Of a stretch of DNA of 64,000 nucleotides, positions 39,354 to 49,700 are shown piece by piece. How positions within the stretch are numbered: position 1 is the stretch's first letter; each line of letters opens with the position of its first letter. Location of the stretch: assembly GCA_963754305.1 (NCBI GenBank), contig CAVWFR010000026.1, positions 1 through 64,000 on the forward strand. The letters are read 5' to 3'. Origin of the DNA: DATEDA01 sp963754305 (GTDB taxonomy: Bacteria > Pseudomonadota > Gammaproteobacteria > Burkholderiales > SG8-39). Made by a program: the position numbers and the translations under genes. The notes beneath the pieces were generated by a model. That model saw only the letters and a program-made list of their open reading frames with translations, made no database searches and was not told where the DNA came from.

Positions 39354-39818
39354 CCGGGCGGTCTCGCCGTCGAGCCGTCGGGCGCGGTCAGGGACGGGGA
39401 GAACTGCCTGTAGATCACCCCGATCACCACGACCAGGATACCGGTCGACCAGCCGAGCATCAGCACGCCCACCGCCGCCTCGATCGGACCAAGCAGGCGC
39501 CATGCCTCGGGAAGCAGCACGTCGCCATAGCCGACGGTGGTGTAGCTCGTGAGCGAGAAGTAGGCGGCCGTCTCGAGGTCGGGCAGCGCGCCGACCAGCA
39601 CGTAGAAGAGCGCCCACACGACGGCTTCGGCGAGATGCAACAGCAGCAACGCGCCCACGAGCTGGGCCATGAGGAGCTCGGCGCCGAGCCGGCCCGGTCG
39701 ATCACTGCGCCGGGTCCAGAGTCCGATCACGCGCCGGCCAGAGGCCACGGCGCCGATCGCCGTGGATGATGACGGTGATCGCCGTGAGGCCGAGCGCGCA
39801 GAGGACCAGCTTGATCAT
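39350..39818 (-). CDS. Two-helix potassium channel (Ion_trans_2), probable frameshift near the start
   Basis: The product has a pore loop with the K+ selectivity filter TTVGYGD between two membrane helices (LVGALLLLHLAEAVVWALFYVLVG and AAVGVLMLGWSTGILVVVIGVIYRQF). The frame containing the pore opens at a GTG near 39748. The ATG at 39818 begins a hydrophobic stretch (MIKLVLCALGLTAITVIIH) in another frame, and a one-base correction near 39765 joins them as IIHAIGAVASGRR, the usual arrangement in this family. I therefore give the longer extent. It lies between an outer-membrane factor gene and a SulP gene and may balance charge for anion uptake. Confidence 0.8.
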
Positions 39819-39846
39819 CGATGCGCCGCCGCCCGAGGCGCAACGC

Positions 39847-41286
39847 TCACTGGCGCGGCTCGCTCTCGGCGGCCGGCTTCGGTTCGCCCGGTGGCGGCTC
39901 GGCCGGCCGCTCGTCGAAGCTGCCGCCGAGCGCGAGATACAGGTTGACCCGCTGCACGAGCCGCTCGCTGCGTACGCGGATCAGCGAGACCTGCGCCGCG
40001 TACAGCGTGAGGCTCTGCTGCAGCACGCCGCGCAGGTCGCCCGAGCCGACGCGGTAGCGGATGTTCGCGAGCTCGACCGCCCGTTCGTTCTCGGCGACGG
40101 CCTGTTGGAGGATGGCCTCGCGCGCGTCGAGCGCGAAGCCGGCCGAGAGGGCGTTCTCGACCTCGCCGAACGCGCGCGCGCCGATCCGTCCGTACTCGGC
40201 CACCGCCTGTTTCTGCTCCGCGGTGCGGACCTCGACCTGGCCCTGGAGCTGGCCGCCGAGGAACAGCGGCGCCATGAGCGACGCACCGGCGCTCCATATC
40301 GGGTTGTCCTGCTCCTTGAGGACGAAGAGCTCGCTCGAAATGCTGGTCACCGCGGCGGTCAGCGAGATGCGCGGCAGCCGCGCCGCTTTTGCTTCCTCGA
40401 TGCGGTAGAACGCCGCGGCGACGCGCCGCTCCGCGGCGACGACGTCCGGACGCCGCTCGAGGAGAGCGGAGGGCATCCCGACCGGGACCGGCGCGGGCGC
40501 GGGCGCGAGCTCGGGACGCACCGCGACCACCGCCGCGGGGTAGCGGCCCGCGAGCGTCTCGAGCGACCGCAGCGCCTGCTGGTACGCGAGATCGAGGTTC
40601 TGCGCGGCGTCGCGGAAGGTCTGCAGGTTCGCCTGGGCGAGGCGGACGTCGTACTCGTCGCCGACCCCGACCCGGAGGCGATCCTGTGCGAGGCCCGTGA
40701 TCCGGGTCGACGCGCGCACCGTCTCGTCGGCGAGCGCCTTCTGCATGCGCGCCTCGGTGGCGAGGAACCAGCCTTTCGCGACCTGCGCGGCGATCGACTG
40801 GCGGCCGTAGTGGTAATCGAGCGCGGCGGAGACGTACTGGGACTTCGCCGCGGCCGCGCCCGAGCGCACGCGCCCCCAGAGGTCGAGCTCCCAGTTCACG
40901 AACACGCCGACGCCCTCCAGCCCGCTCGCGTCGCCGCTCATCTTGCCGCCCCCGCGGGCGAGCAGGTTCACCTGCGGGTAGAGCAACGCGCCCGCGACCT
41001 TCTGGTATGCCGCGGCCTGCTCGACGCGCGCCGCCGCGACGCGGAGATCGGGGTTGTAGGCGAACGCTTCCCTCGCCAGCTCGTCGAGCTGCGGATCGCT
41101 GAAGGACGCGAGCCAGCCGTCGGCGATTGCGCCCGGGGCACCCCCCTGCGCGGTCCACTTCTCCGGGATCTGCCGGTTCGCCGCCGCCTCCTTCGCCAGC
41201 TCGTCGCGCTCGGGCGGCGACTTCAGCGCGCAGGCCCCGAGCGCCGCTGCGACCGCCACCGCGAGGACCGAACGAAGCGTGCGCAT
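39847..41286 (-). CDS. Outer-membrane efflux lipoprotein (NodT/OprM family)
   Basis: The 479-residue protein has a lipobox (ALGAC, Cys19) and two TolC-type repeats. Family markers include DPQLDELAREAFAYNPDLRVAAARVEQA, FVNWELDLWGRVRSGAAAAKS, LLERRPDVVAAERRVAAAFYRIEEAKAARLP and the tail VNLYLALGG. It forms the outer-membrane duct of a tripartite exporter. It begins four bases after the HlyD-like adaptor gene, so these two with DUF3302 form the exporter. A Pro/Glu-rich C-terminal tail follows the last helix. Confidence 0.9.
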   Translation of the reverse strand: MRTLRSVLAVAVAAALGACALKSPPERDELAKEAAANRQIPEKWTAQGGAPGAIADGWLASFSDPQLDELAREAFAYNPDLRVAAARVEQAAAYQKVAGALLYPQVNLLARGGGKMSGDASGLEGVGVFVNWELDLWGRVRSGAAAAKSQYVSAALDYHYGRQSIAAQVAKGWFLATEARMQKALADETVRASTRITGLAQDRLRVGVGDEYDVRLAQANLQTFRDAAQNLDLAYQQALRSLETLAGRYPAAVVAVRPELAPAPAPVPVGMPSALLERRPDVVAAERRVAAAFYRIEEAKAARLPRISLTAAVTSISSELFVLKEQDNPIWSAGASLMAPLFLGGQLQGQVEVRTAEQKQAVAEYGRIGARAFGEVENALSAGFALDAREAILQQAVAENERAVELANIRYRVGSGDLRGVLQQSLTLYAAQVSLIRVRSERLVQRVNLYLALGGSFDERPAEPPPGEPKPAAESEPRQ

Positions 41287-41290
41287 CGGC

Positions 41291-42515
41291 TCAGTGCAAC
41301 TTCAGGACGAGGTAGTTCAGGTACGAACCGACGCGGAGGATCACCTTGCGGATGATGTGCACCGCGTGCAGGTGGTCGGTGTAGATCGCGGCGTCGCCGG
41401 CCGCGCCGGCGGCGAGGAAGAGCGCCTTGTCGCGCTCGGCGATGTCGAACTTGACGCCGTACCTGCCGGGCGGCAGCGCCATCATGCCAGTCATCGGGAT
41501 GGTGCCGCTCGCCGGGAGCTGCCCCAGCCCCTGCGCCCAGATGACCGAGTCGACCTTGCCCTTGATGATCCGGCCCGGAATCGTCTTCAGCGCGAACTCG
41601 GCCTCGTTCCCCGGCGCGACCTGGTGCAGCTCGTTCTGGTTGTACATCGCGAGGACCTGGCCCTCGGCCTCGACGAGCGTCATCACCGCGTTCAACGGGA
41701 TGCCGGCGACGAATGCGCCCGGCCGCAGCTGCAGGTTGATCACGTAGCAGTCGCACGGCGAGCGGGTCGTCGTCTCGCCGAGCAGCCACTTTCGCGTTCT
41801 CGAGCTGGGCGCGGATCTGCGCGACCTGCGCATACTCGCCGTTCACCTTCGCGCCGAGCTTCTGCTGGACCTGCTGCTCGCTCGCCGCGGCTTGCACGAG
41901 CGCCGCACGCGCCTGCGCCTCGACGCTGCGGGCCGCCGCCAGCTGGCCTTCCTGCTCCCGCACGTCCGCTTCGGCCCGCTCGAGGTCGAATCGGTTGCCG
42001 GCACCGGTCGCCGCCAGCTCGCGGTACTGCTCGACGCGCTTGCGCGACAGCGCGAGCCGCGCGCTGACCGCGCCGGTGTTGCTCTCCGCCTGCGTGATCG
42101 CGCTGCGCGCTTCGACGACCTTGCCCTTGGCGCCCTTCAGCGACTCCTCCACCTCGCGCTGCGAGCCTTGAGCGTTGGCGAGCTGCGCCTCGAGCGTGTT
42201 CACGTCGAGCTGGTAGGGCGTCGGGTCGATCCGGAACAGGACGTCGCCCTTCTTCACCAGGACGTTCCCTTCCACGACCGGCACTTCGAGCACGCGGCCC
42301 TTGACCTGGGAGACGATCGGGATCGTGTACTTGTAGACGCGCACGTCGGACGACGACGGCGCGAAGATGTTGAGCAGGAGGATGAGCGCGGCCATCCCGA
42401 TGACCGGGATGATCACGACGATGACCTGCGTCGCCGTGTTCCACGGCAGCCACTTCAGCTTGATGAAGATCAGCCAGACGAAGAACGAGTAGATGCCGAG
42501 AAGGAGCAGCTCCAT
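41291..42515 (-). CDS. HlyD-family membrane fusion protein (YiaV-like), one frameshift
   Basis: The roughly 408-residue adaptor has two N-terminal membrane helices (about 1-25 and 30-50), a lipoyl half-motif (VSQVKGRVLEVPVVEGNVLVKKGD), a long alpha-hairpin rich in Ala, Gln and Glu, and a beta-barrel domain. After ALENAK the frame must change at a run of As near 41792 to continue KWLLGETTTRSP and NLQLRPGAFVAGIPLN. One extra A explains it. The pairing with a DUF3302 gene immediately upstream (one-base overlap) matches E. coli yiaW-yiaV. It links the inner membrane to the outer-membrane factor encoded next. Confidence 0.86.
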
Positions 42516-43141
42516 TACGCCTGCTCTTCCTTAACCGCGGCCTTCGGCGCCCGCTCGGCGGCGTCGGCGAGCCTGACCCGCTCGAGCTCCTCCTTCAGCG
42601 CCCTGAGCTTCGGAGGCAAGGCGCCCTTCGCCTCCATCGCCTCCAGGTCCTCGCGCAGGTGGAAGAGCTCTTCGCCCACGAGCCCGCCTGCGCGGTGCTT
42701 CTCCGCCATCTCGTGGTAGTAGTCCTCGTGCTTGTCCGTGCCGTACGCGGCCCGGTATCCCACCGGCTTGGTGAAGGCCCACAGCCACGCGATCGGCCAG
42801 AGCAGGCCGCCGAACACGAGCGAGAGCAGGCACAGCGTCTGGATCGCGTCCCGCTGCGGGTGGTGGCGCTTGTGCGCGATCTTCTCGGGCAGGACGTGGA
42901 CGATCCAGAAGAGGACGATGACGACGCACGGCACCACGAAGATCACGAACAGGGCGAGCCAGTCGGCCGCGGTGTCGAGCAGGTCGCCGGAGAGGAACGC
43001 TGCCCGGGCCGGGGCGGCGGCGAGCAGGACGAGCCACCCGGCCAGCACCTGCAGCGCGCGGCGCGCCCGGAGCTTCGAAAGCCACTGTCTCAACGATTCC
43101 CTCCCATCAGCCGGGAACTCGTGTACTCCGGGAGCGTGCAT
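42515..43141 (-). CDS. DUF3302 family inner-membrane protein (YiaW-like)
   Basis: The 208-residue product has a hydrophobic N-terminal segment (about 30-48, ending PARAAF, possibly a signal peptide), two further helices (ADWLALFVIFVVPCVVIVLFW and LCLLSLVFGGLLWPIAWLWAF) and a charged C-terminal coiled region rich in Glu, Lys and Arg. EKIAHKRHHPQRDAIQ between the helices is typical of DUF3302. The family occurs next to YiaV-like HlyD proteins. The start at 43141 is the first ATG; a later start would lose the leader. It is the first gene of the long minus-strand transport run. Confidence 0.85.
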   Translation of the reverse strand: MHAPGVHEFPADGRESLRQWLSKLRARRALQVLAGWLVLLAAAPARAAFLSGDLLDTAADWLALFVIFVVPCVVIVLFWIVHVLPEKIAHKRHHPQRDAIQTLCLLSLVFGGLLWPIAWLWAFTKPVGYRAAYGTDKHEDYYHEMAEKHRAGGLVGEELFHLREDLEAMEAKGALPPKLRALKEELERVRLADAAERAPKAAVKEEQA

Positions 43142-43354
43142 CCTGCGTCCTCCTCTAGGTCGGCCGGAATCCGACCAAAGTAGGATTTTCTGGCCGCCTC
43201 CCGCACGCTAGCGTATCTTCGAATCTTTCGCGCGGGCATTGCTATTGTATTGTCAGGCCTGCGCCCGCGGCCGCTTGATCTTCACCAGTGCGGCGTCCCG
43301 GGGCAGCAGCGTTCGGCCCGTGCGGGGCCCGCCGACCATCAAGGGAGCTTGAAG

Positions 43355-44155
43355 ATGCAGATCGCCTCGCAACGCAGTGCCTCGCCGGCCCGTCCGCCGA
43401 TCGCCACGCTGCTCTTCGCGCTCGCCGCCGCGGCCTTCGCGGTCGGCGGGCCCGCCTCCGCGCAGCAGCTCGGCACGATCCGGTTCGACAACTGGCTCTT
43501 CTACCAGGAAAACATCAACGACAGCGAGCGCTGGCAGTACCGGCCGCGCTTCTTCATCCCGTTCGATCTGCCGCGCGGCTGGACCTTCACTCAGCGCATC
43601 GACCTGCCGGTCCTCTACACCGACAACGCCGGCCCGAAGAACCCTGACGGCGGGTGGAAGTCCGGCATCGGGGACTGGTTCATCGAGGAGGCGTTCACCT
43701 CGCCCGAGGTGAGCAAGAACCTCAAGCTGTTCGGCAGCGTGCGTTTTGTATTTCCGACCGGTGGGGCAGCACCGTTCGGAGGCAACCAGTACCAGTGGGC
43801 GCCCGCGATAGGCGCGATCTACGCGATCCCGGAGCACAGGATCACGCTCAGCCCGACCGCGCGCTACTTCATGAGCTATCACTCCGTCAGGAGCGGCGGG
43901 AGCCAGGTGCGCAGCCTCAACCTCTTCCCCACGGTGACGTTCGGTTTGCCGGACAACTGGTCGCTCGCTTTCTATCCCGAGAACCCGATCGTCTACAACG
44001 ACGAGACCAACAACTGGTTCGTGCCGATCGACGTGCTGCTGATCAAGCGGCTGTCGAAGACCGTCGAGTTCGGCTTCGGCGGCTCCTACGGCCTGGTCAA
44101 GGACGATCCGCAGTACCAGTACATCATCAATGGCCGGCTGACGTTCTACTTCTGA
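43355..44155 (+). CDS. Outer-membrane beta-barrel protein
   Basis: The 266-residue product has a signal peptide (cleavage after ASAQQ) and alternating strands ending in GRLTFYF, typical of an outer-membrane barrel. Blocks WQYRPRFFIPFDLPRGWTF, FGSVRFVFPTGG and YNDETNNWFVPIDVLL resemble small transporter or MetA-like barrels, but I cannot assign a substrate. The ATG at 43355 has AAGGGAG upstream. It is divergent from the DUF3302 operon and converges with the MFS gene, with one base between the two stops. Confidence 0.78.
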   Translation: MQIASQRSASPARPPIATLLFALAAAAFAVGGPASAQQLGTIRFDNWLFYQENINDSERWQYRPRFFIPFDLPRGWTFTQRIDLPVLYTDNAGPKNPDGGWKSGIGDWFIEEAFTSPEVSKNLKLFGSVRFVFPTGGAAPFGGNQYQWAPAIGAIYAIPEHRITLSPTARYFMSYHSVRSGGSQVRSLNLFPTVTFGLPDNWSLAFYPENPIVYNDETNNWFVPIDVLLIKRLSKTVEFGFGGSYGLVKDDPQYQYIINGRLTFYF

Positions 44156-44156
44156 C

Positions 44157-45309
44157 TCATAGCCGACCTAGCCGAAACCGCAGGCCGACCCCGAGCAGCG
44201 CGTAGGCGATCGCGAAGCCCGCGATCATCGGCGCGTAGCCGAGGGCGCTCGCGCCTGCGCCCATGAGCGCCGCGCCGACCGCCTGGCCGCCCTGCCCAGG
44301 CCATCGAGAACAGCGACATGCCGGTCGCGCGCGACTGGGGCGCCATCTCGGTCGCCTTCGTCTGCAGCGTGTTGTGCATCGTGTAGAAGCCGAAGCCGAG
44401 CCCGATCGTGCAGAGCGCGACGAGCGGCCACACCGGCGTAGCGAGGATGACGAGATAGCACGCGGCGCCGATCAGGCCGCCGGCGAGGACGCAGCCGCGC
44501 TGGCCGAGCCGCGCGAGCAGCCAGTGCACGGCAGTCGTGTACGCGAGGCCGCCGAGACCGAACCCGGCGAGGAGCCCGCCGATCACGGTGAACGGCAGGT
44601 CGAACCGGTCCTTGAGCATCGCTCCGAGCAGCGAAAACGCGCCGTAGAAGAGCGTCATCTCGAGGAACACGCTGAGGAGCACCGCGCGCGCGCGCGGCAG
44701 CCTGAGGATCGCGAGGTGTCGCACCGGCGAGAAGAGCGGGCCCGGCGTTCGCGGCTCGGCTTTCCACTCCGCGCGGGTTCCGAAGCCGAGCACCGCCGCG
44801 ACGATCGCGAACACCGCACCCAGGGCGATGAACGCCGCCCGCCAGCCGAAGAGATCGGTGAGCGCGCCGCCGACGAACGGCCCGAGCGCCTGGCCGATGA
44901 TCGTCCCCGAGACGAACCGGGCGAGCACCGGCTGCCGCGTCGCGGACGGCACGACGTCGGCGAGGTAGGCCATGCCGAGCGTCATCGTCGCCGACGAGAA
45001 GAATCCGGTCGCGAACCGCCATGCGATGAGCGAGTCGAGATCCGTCGCGAACGCGCACCCGAACGCCGCGACCGCCGACAGCGCCATCAGGAGCGTGACG
45101 ACGCGAAGCTTCCCGAAGCGGTCGCCGAGCGGGCCGTGGAAGTACTGGGCGCCGGCGTGCGCGAACGCGAACGCGGAGATCACCGCCGCGGTCGCCGGCA
45201 CGCTCGTCCCGAAGTCGCTCGCGAGCCGCGGCAGCATCGGCTCGACGATGCGGAGCGCGAGGCCGCTGTTCGCCGCGGCGACGGCGAGGAGGAGGATGGT
45301 CTGGTTCAC
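44157..45309 (-). CDS. MFS transporter, frameshift near the C-terminus
   Basis: The protein of about 384 residues has 12 predicted helices, with the MFS loop motif GPLGDRFGKLRVV between helices 2 and 3 and a second-half equivalent region (LLARLGQRGCVLAGG). The GTG at 45309 gives a normal N-terminus (NQTILLLAVAAANSG). After MSLFSMAWAG the frame breaks near 44308; in the other frame the expected last helices follow (QAVGAALMGAGASALGYAP and IAGFAIAYALLGVG) to a stop at 44157. A drug or metabolite exporter is likely, but the substrate is unknown. It is divergent from the RND operon. Confidence 0.85.
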
Positions 45310-45392
45310 GCAGGGCGTGCGCGCGCGGAGCCCGCGAACCCTACGGTTCCGGACGCGCGGCGTCAACGCGCGCTCGCCGCCGCTGTCGCGGG

Positions 45393-45422
45393 TTGGCACC
45401 TGCCGCCTGCTTTGGGCATACT
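45393..45422 (+). promoter_or_regulatory. Candidate sigma-70 promoter of the RND operon
   Basis: TTGGCA at 45393-45398 and CATACT at 45417-45422 are separated by 18 bases, close to the consensus TTGACA/TATAAT. They lie 84 bases upstream of the RND adaptor start in the divergent intergenic region. A near-identical arrangement occurs at 61720-61749. Confidence 0.4.
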
Positions 45423-45505
45423 TCACCTCCCGCGCAGTCGCACCAAGAAGCGAAGACGACGGCTCCTCCCGCCCGGGGCGGGACGAGCGCCAGAGAGGGC
45501 TACCT

Positions 45506-46708
45506 ATGCTGAGCCGAGCGCTTGCCTCAGTACGACCCGTCGCATGGCTCGCCGCCGTCGTCGCGGCACTCGCCGCCGGCTGCGCGGAGGAGAGGCCGAA
45601 AGCCCAGCGGCCGGTGCCCGAGGTGACCGTCATCACGGTGCAGCCGCAGAACATCCCAGTCACTGCGAGCTTCGTCGCGCAGACCGAGAGCTCGCGCCAG
45701 GTCAACATCGTCGCCCGGGTGTCGGGCTATCTCGACAAGATCGCCTACCAGGAAGGCGAGGTCGTGAAGGAAGGCCAGGTTCTCTTCCAGCTCGACCCCA
45801 AGCCGTTCCGGGCGCAGCTCGAGGCCGCGCGCGGGGAGCTGCAGTCGCAGCAGGCGCGGTTCACCACCGCCGACGCCAACCTCAAGCGGGTGAAGCCGCT
45901 GACGGCGCAGAATGCGCTCTCGCAATCGGACCTCGACCGCGCGCAGGGCGAGTTCGACTCGGCGAAGGCGGCGGTCTATTCCGCGCAGGCGAAGGTGACC
46001 GAGGCCGAGCTCAACCTCGGCTACACCACGATCCGCTCGCCGGTGAGCGGGCTCGCGAGCCGCTCGCTGCAGCGCCAGGGGGCGTTCGTCAACGCGCAGA
46101 GCGACAGCGCGAACCTCACCTATGTCGCGGCGATCGATCCGATCTGGGTGAACTTCAGCGTGTCGCAGAACCTCGCCGCCAAATTGCGCGACGAGGTCGC
46201 CAAGAAGCAGCTCATCGAGCCGAAGAACCGCGACTACGAGATCGAGATCGCGCTCTCCGACGGCACGCTCTACCCCTACAAGGGGAAGATCAACTTCGCC
46301 GACCCGTCCTTCAGCCAGGATACCGGCTCGTTCCTGGTGCGCGCGGTGCTGCCGAACCCGAAGAGGGGGCTGCAGCCGGGGATGTTCGTGACCGCGTACG
46401 CGAAGGGCGCCCTGCGGCCGAACGCGATCGTCGTGCCGCAGCTCGCGGTCCAGCAGGGCTCGAACGGCCACCTGGTCTACGTCGTCAAGCAGGACGGGAC
46501 CGCCGAGGTGCGGCCGGTCCTCGTCGGCGACTACTACGGCGAGAAGGAAATCGTCATCCAGAACGGCCTGCACGGGGGCGACCGCGTGGTCGTCGAGGGC
46601 GTTCTCCGGGTCGTCCCGGGCCAGCCGGTGAAGATCGTCGAGCCGGGCGCCGGCGGCGCGGCGAAAGCGGGCGCAGGCGCACCCACGGCCGACGCCGCAA
46701 AGAAGTAG
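45506..46708 (+). CDS. RND efflux periplasmic adaptor (AcrA/MexA-like)
   Basis: The 400-residue adaptor has a lipobox (ALAAGC, Cys26), a lipoyl domain (VARVSGYLDKIAYQEGEVVKEGQVLFQLDP), an alpha-hairpin, and barrel and membrane-proximal domains (TIRSPVSGLASRSL, then RGLQPGMFVTAYA). The C-terminus has a Gly/Ala-rich linker ending AKK. It joins the RND pump to the outer-membrane factor. ATG 45506 gives the signal peptide. The pump gene follows after six bases, so the three genes form a single operon. No local repressor gene is present. Confidence 0.93.
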   Translation: MLSRALASVRPVAWLAAVVAALAAGCAEERPKAQRPVPEVTVITVQPQNIPVTASFVAQTESSRQVNIVARVSGYLDKIAYQEGEVVKEGQVLFQLDPKPFRAQLEAARGELQSQQARFTTADANLKRVKPLTAQNALSQSDLDRAQGEFDSAKAAVYSAQAKVTEAELNLGYTTIRSPVSGLASRSLQRQGAFVNAQSDSANLTYVAAIDPIWVNFSVSQNLAAKLRDEVAKKQLIEPKNRDYEIEIALSDGTLYPYKGKINFADPSFSQDTGSFLVRAVLPNPKRGLQPGMFVTAYAKGALRPNAIVVPQLAVQQGSNGHLVYVVKQDGTAEVRPVLVGDYYGEKEIVIQNGLHGGDRVVVEGVLRVVPGQPVKIVEPGAGGAAKAGAGAPTADAAKK

Positions 46709-46714
46709 GCGCGC

Positions 46715-49700
46715 GTGTTCACGCACTTCTTTATCGACCGGCCGGTCCTCTCGGCGGTCATCTCGATCCTGATCTTCCTCGGCGGCGCGGTGGCGATGTT
46801 CGTTTCGCCGATCTCCCAATACCCCGAGCTCGCGCCGCCGATGGTGACGGTCGAGGCGCGCTATCCGGGCGCGACCGCCGAGATCATCGCCAACACCGTC
46901 GCCTCGCCGATCGAGGCGCAGATCAACGGCATCGACAACCTGCTCTACTTCAACTCGGTCAGCTCGTCGAGCGGCAACATCTCGATCAGCGTGGTGTTCC
47001 GGCCGGGCAGCGACCCGGACATCAACCAGGTCAACGTCCAGAACCGCGTGAGCCAGGCGCTGCCGCTGATTCCCCAGGTGGTGTCTCAGCAGGGCGTGAC
47101 GGTGGAGAAGAAGTCCTCCAGCATCATGATGATCCTGTCGGTCTTTTCCCCCGACGAGCGGTACTCCTCCACTTATATCGACAACTACACGAACCTGTAC
47201 GTGCTCGAGGAACTGAAGCGCGTGCCCGGCGCCAACCGCGCCCAGGTGTTCGGCCTGCCCGACATCGCGATGCGGGTGTGGCTGCGCCCGGACCGCATGG
47301 CGCAGCTCGGGATCTCGGTGCAGGAGGTCGCTGACGCGATCCAGAGCCAGAACCAGACCTTCGGCATCGGCCAGATCGGCGCGGAGCCGAGCCCGCCGGG
47401 CGTGCAGCAGACGTTCGTGGTCACCGCGCAGGGCCTGCTGACCAAGCCGGAGGAGTTCGAGAACATCATCGTCCGCACGGCAAAGGAGGGCACGGCGATC
47501 GTGCGCGTGCGCGACATCGGCCGCGTCGAGCTCGCCAAGCGCGACTACTCGATCGCGAGCCGCATGAACGGGAAGACCGCGACCACGATTGGCATCTTCC
47601 AGCAGCCGGGAGCGAACGCGGTGCAGACCGCCGGTGCGGTCCGCGCGCGCATGGAGGAGCTGAAGAAGCAGTTCCCCACCGGCCTCGACTACAAGGTCAC
47701 GCTCGATACGAGTCTCTTCACGCTGAACTCGATCGACAAGGTGGTGCACACCTTCTTCGAGGCGGTCGTGCTGGTGATCCTGGTGGTGTACATCTTCCTG
47801 CAGAGCCTGCGCGCCACCATCATCCCGATCCTCGCCGTGCCGGTGTCGATCGTCGGCACGTTCATCGGCATGCATCTCCTCGGCTTCTCGATCAACATGC
47901 TGACGATGTTCGGCATGATCCTCGCGATCGGGCTGGTGGTCGACGACGCGATCGTGGTGGTCGAGAACGTCGAGGTGAACATGACCAAGCACGGCCTCGG
48001 CGCGCTCGAGGCCGCGAAGCGGGCGATGACCGAGATCGCCGGTGCGCTGATCTCGATCGTGCTGGTGCTGGTCGCGGTGTTCCTGCCGGTCGCCTTTCTC
48101 GGCGGCGTCACCGGCACCCTCTACCAGCAGTTCGCGATCACGATCGCCATCTCCGTGGTGATCTCCGGCGTCATGGCACTCACGCTGTCGCCGGCCCTCG
48201 CCGCGATCATCATCAAGGCCCACCACGGCGAGAAGAAGGGCTTCTTCCGCTGGTTCGAGAACGGCTTCAACCGCCTCACCAGCGGCTACGTCGGCGGCGT
48301 CGCGCGCCTGATCCAGGGCTGGCCGATCGCGCTTCTCGTGTTCGGCGCGATCATCGCCGGCATTCTGGTGATGTTCCGGATCCTTCCCGGCAGCTTCGTG
48401 CCGGACGAGGACCAGGGGTACTTCTTCATCGTCGTCGAGGCGCCCGACACCGCGAGCCAGAGCTACGTCGGCGCCCTGACCGAGAAGATCGAGAAGATCC
48501 TCGCCACCGAGCCGGCGGTGCAGGACGTGGCCGTGGTGAACGGGTACAGCCTCGTCGACGGCACGTTCCGGAACAACGCCGCGATCTTCTTTCCGTCGAT
48601 GAAACCGTTCGACGAGCGCACCGATCCGTCGCAGCTCACCTTCAGCGTGCTGCCGCGGCTCAACCGGCAGTTCGCGCAGCTCAAGGAGGGCTTCGTCTTC
48701 GCGCTCAACCCGCCGTCGATCCCGGGCCTCGGTACGACCGGCGGCTTCGAGTTCTACATCCAGAATCGCGGCGCGGGCGACACGCGGGCCACCAGTCAGG
48801 CGGTGCAGGCTTACCTCGCGGCCGCGCGACAGCGCCCCGAGCTCGCCGGTCTCACCACCACTTTCCGCGGCGCGACGCAGCAGCTCTTCGTCGACCTCGA
48901 CCGCAGCAAGGCCGAGGTGCTCGGCGTCCCGGTCCAGGACGCCTTCCAGACGATGCAGACCTTCTTCGGCTCGTCGATCGCCGGCCAGTTCAGCCAGTTC
49001 AGCCGCGTGTGGTGGGTGGTGCTGCAGGCCGATGCGAGCTACCGCATCAACCCGGACGACTTCGACAAGGTGTTCGTCCGATCGAAGACGGGCAACATGG
49101 TGCCGCTGTCGGGCCTGATCACGGTGCGCTACGTGGCCGCGCCGAAGCTGATGGAACGCTTCAACGGCTTCCCCGCGGTGAAGGTCACCGGCAGCCCGGC
49201 GCCGGGCTACAGCTCGGGCCAGGCGCTCGCGGCGATGGAGGCGGTCGCCCGCGAGACGCTTCCCGGCGATTTCTCGTACGCGTGGGCCGGCCAGGCGCTG
49301 CAGGAGAAGCAGGCGGGCGGTACCTCTGCCATCGCCTTCGTCGGCGGCCTGATCGTGGTGTTCCTGCTGCTGGCCGCGCAGTTCGAGAAGTGGACGCTGC
49401 CGATCGCGGTGGTGCTGACGGTGCCGATCGCGATCCTCGGCGCGCTGCTGCTTACCTGGGTGCGCGGCCTCGAGAACGACGTGTATTTCCAGGTGGGACT
49501 GGTCACGCTCGTCGGCCTGTCGGCGAAGAACGCGATCCTGATCTGCGAGTTCGCGATCGAGCGGGTGCGCCACGGCATGGCGGTGAAGGACGCCGCCATC
49601 GAGGCGGCCGGCCTGCGGCTGCGCGCGATCGTGATGACCTCGCTCGCGTTCGGCCTCGGCTGCGTTCCGCTCGCGATCGCGAGCGGCCCCGGGGCGAACA

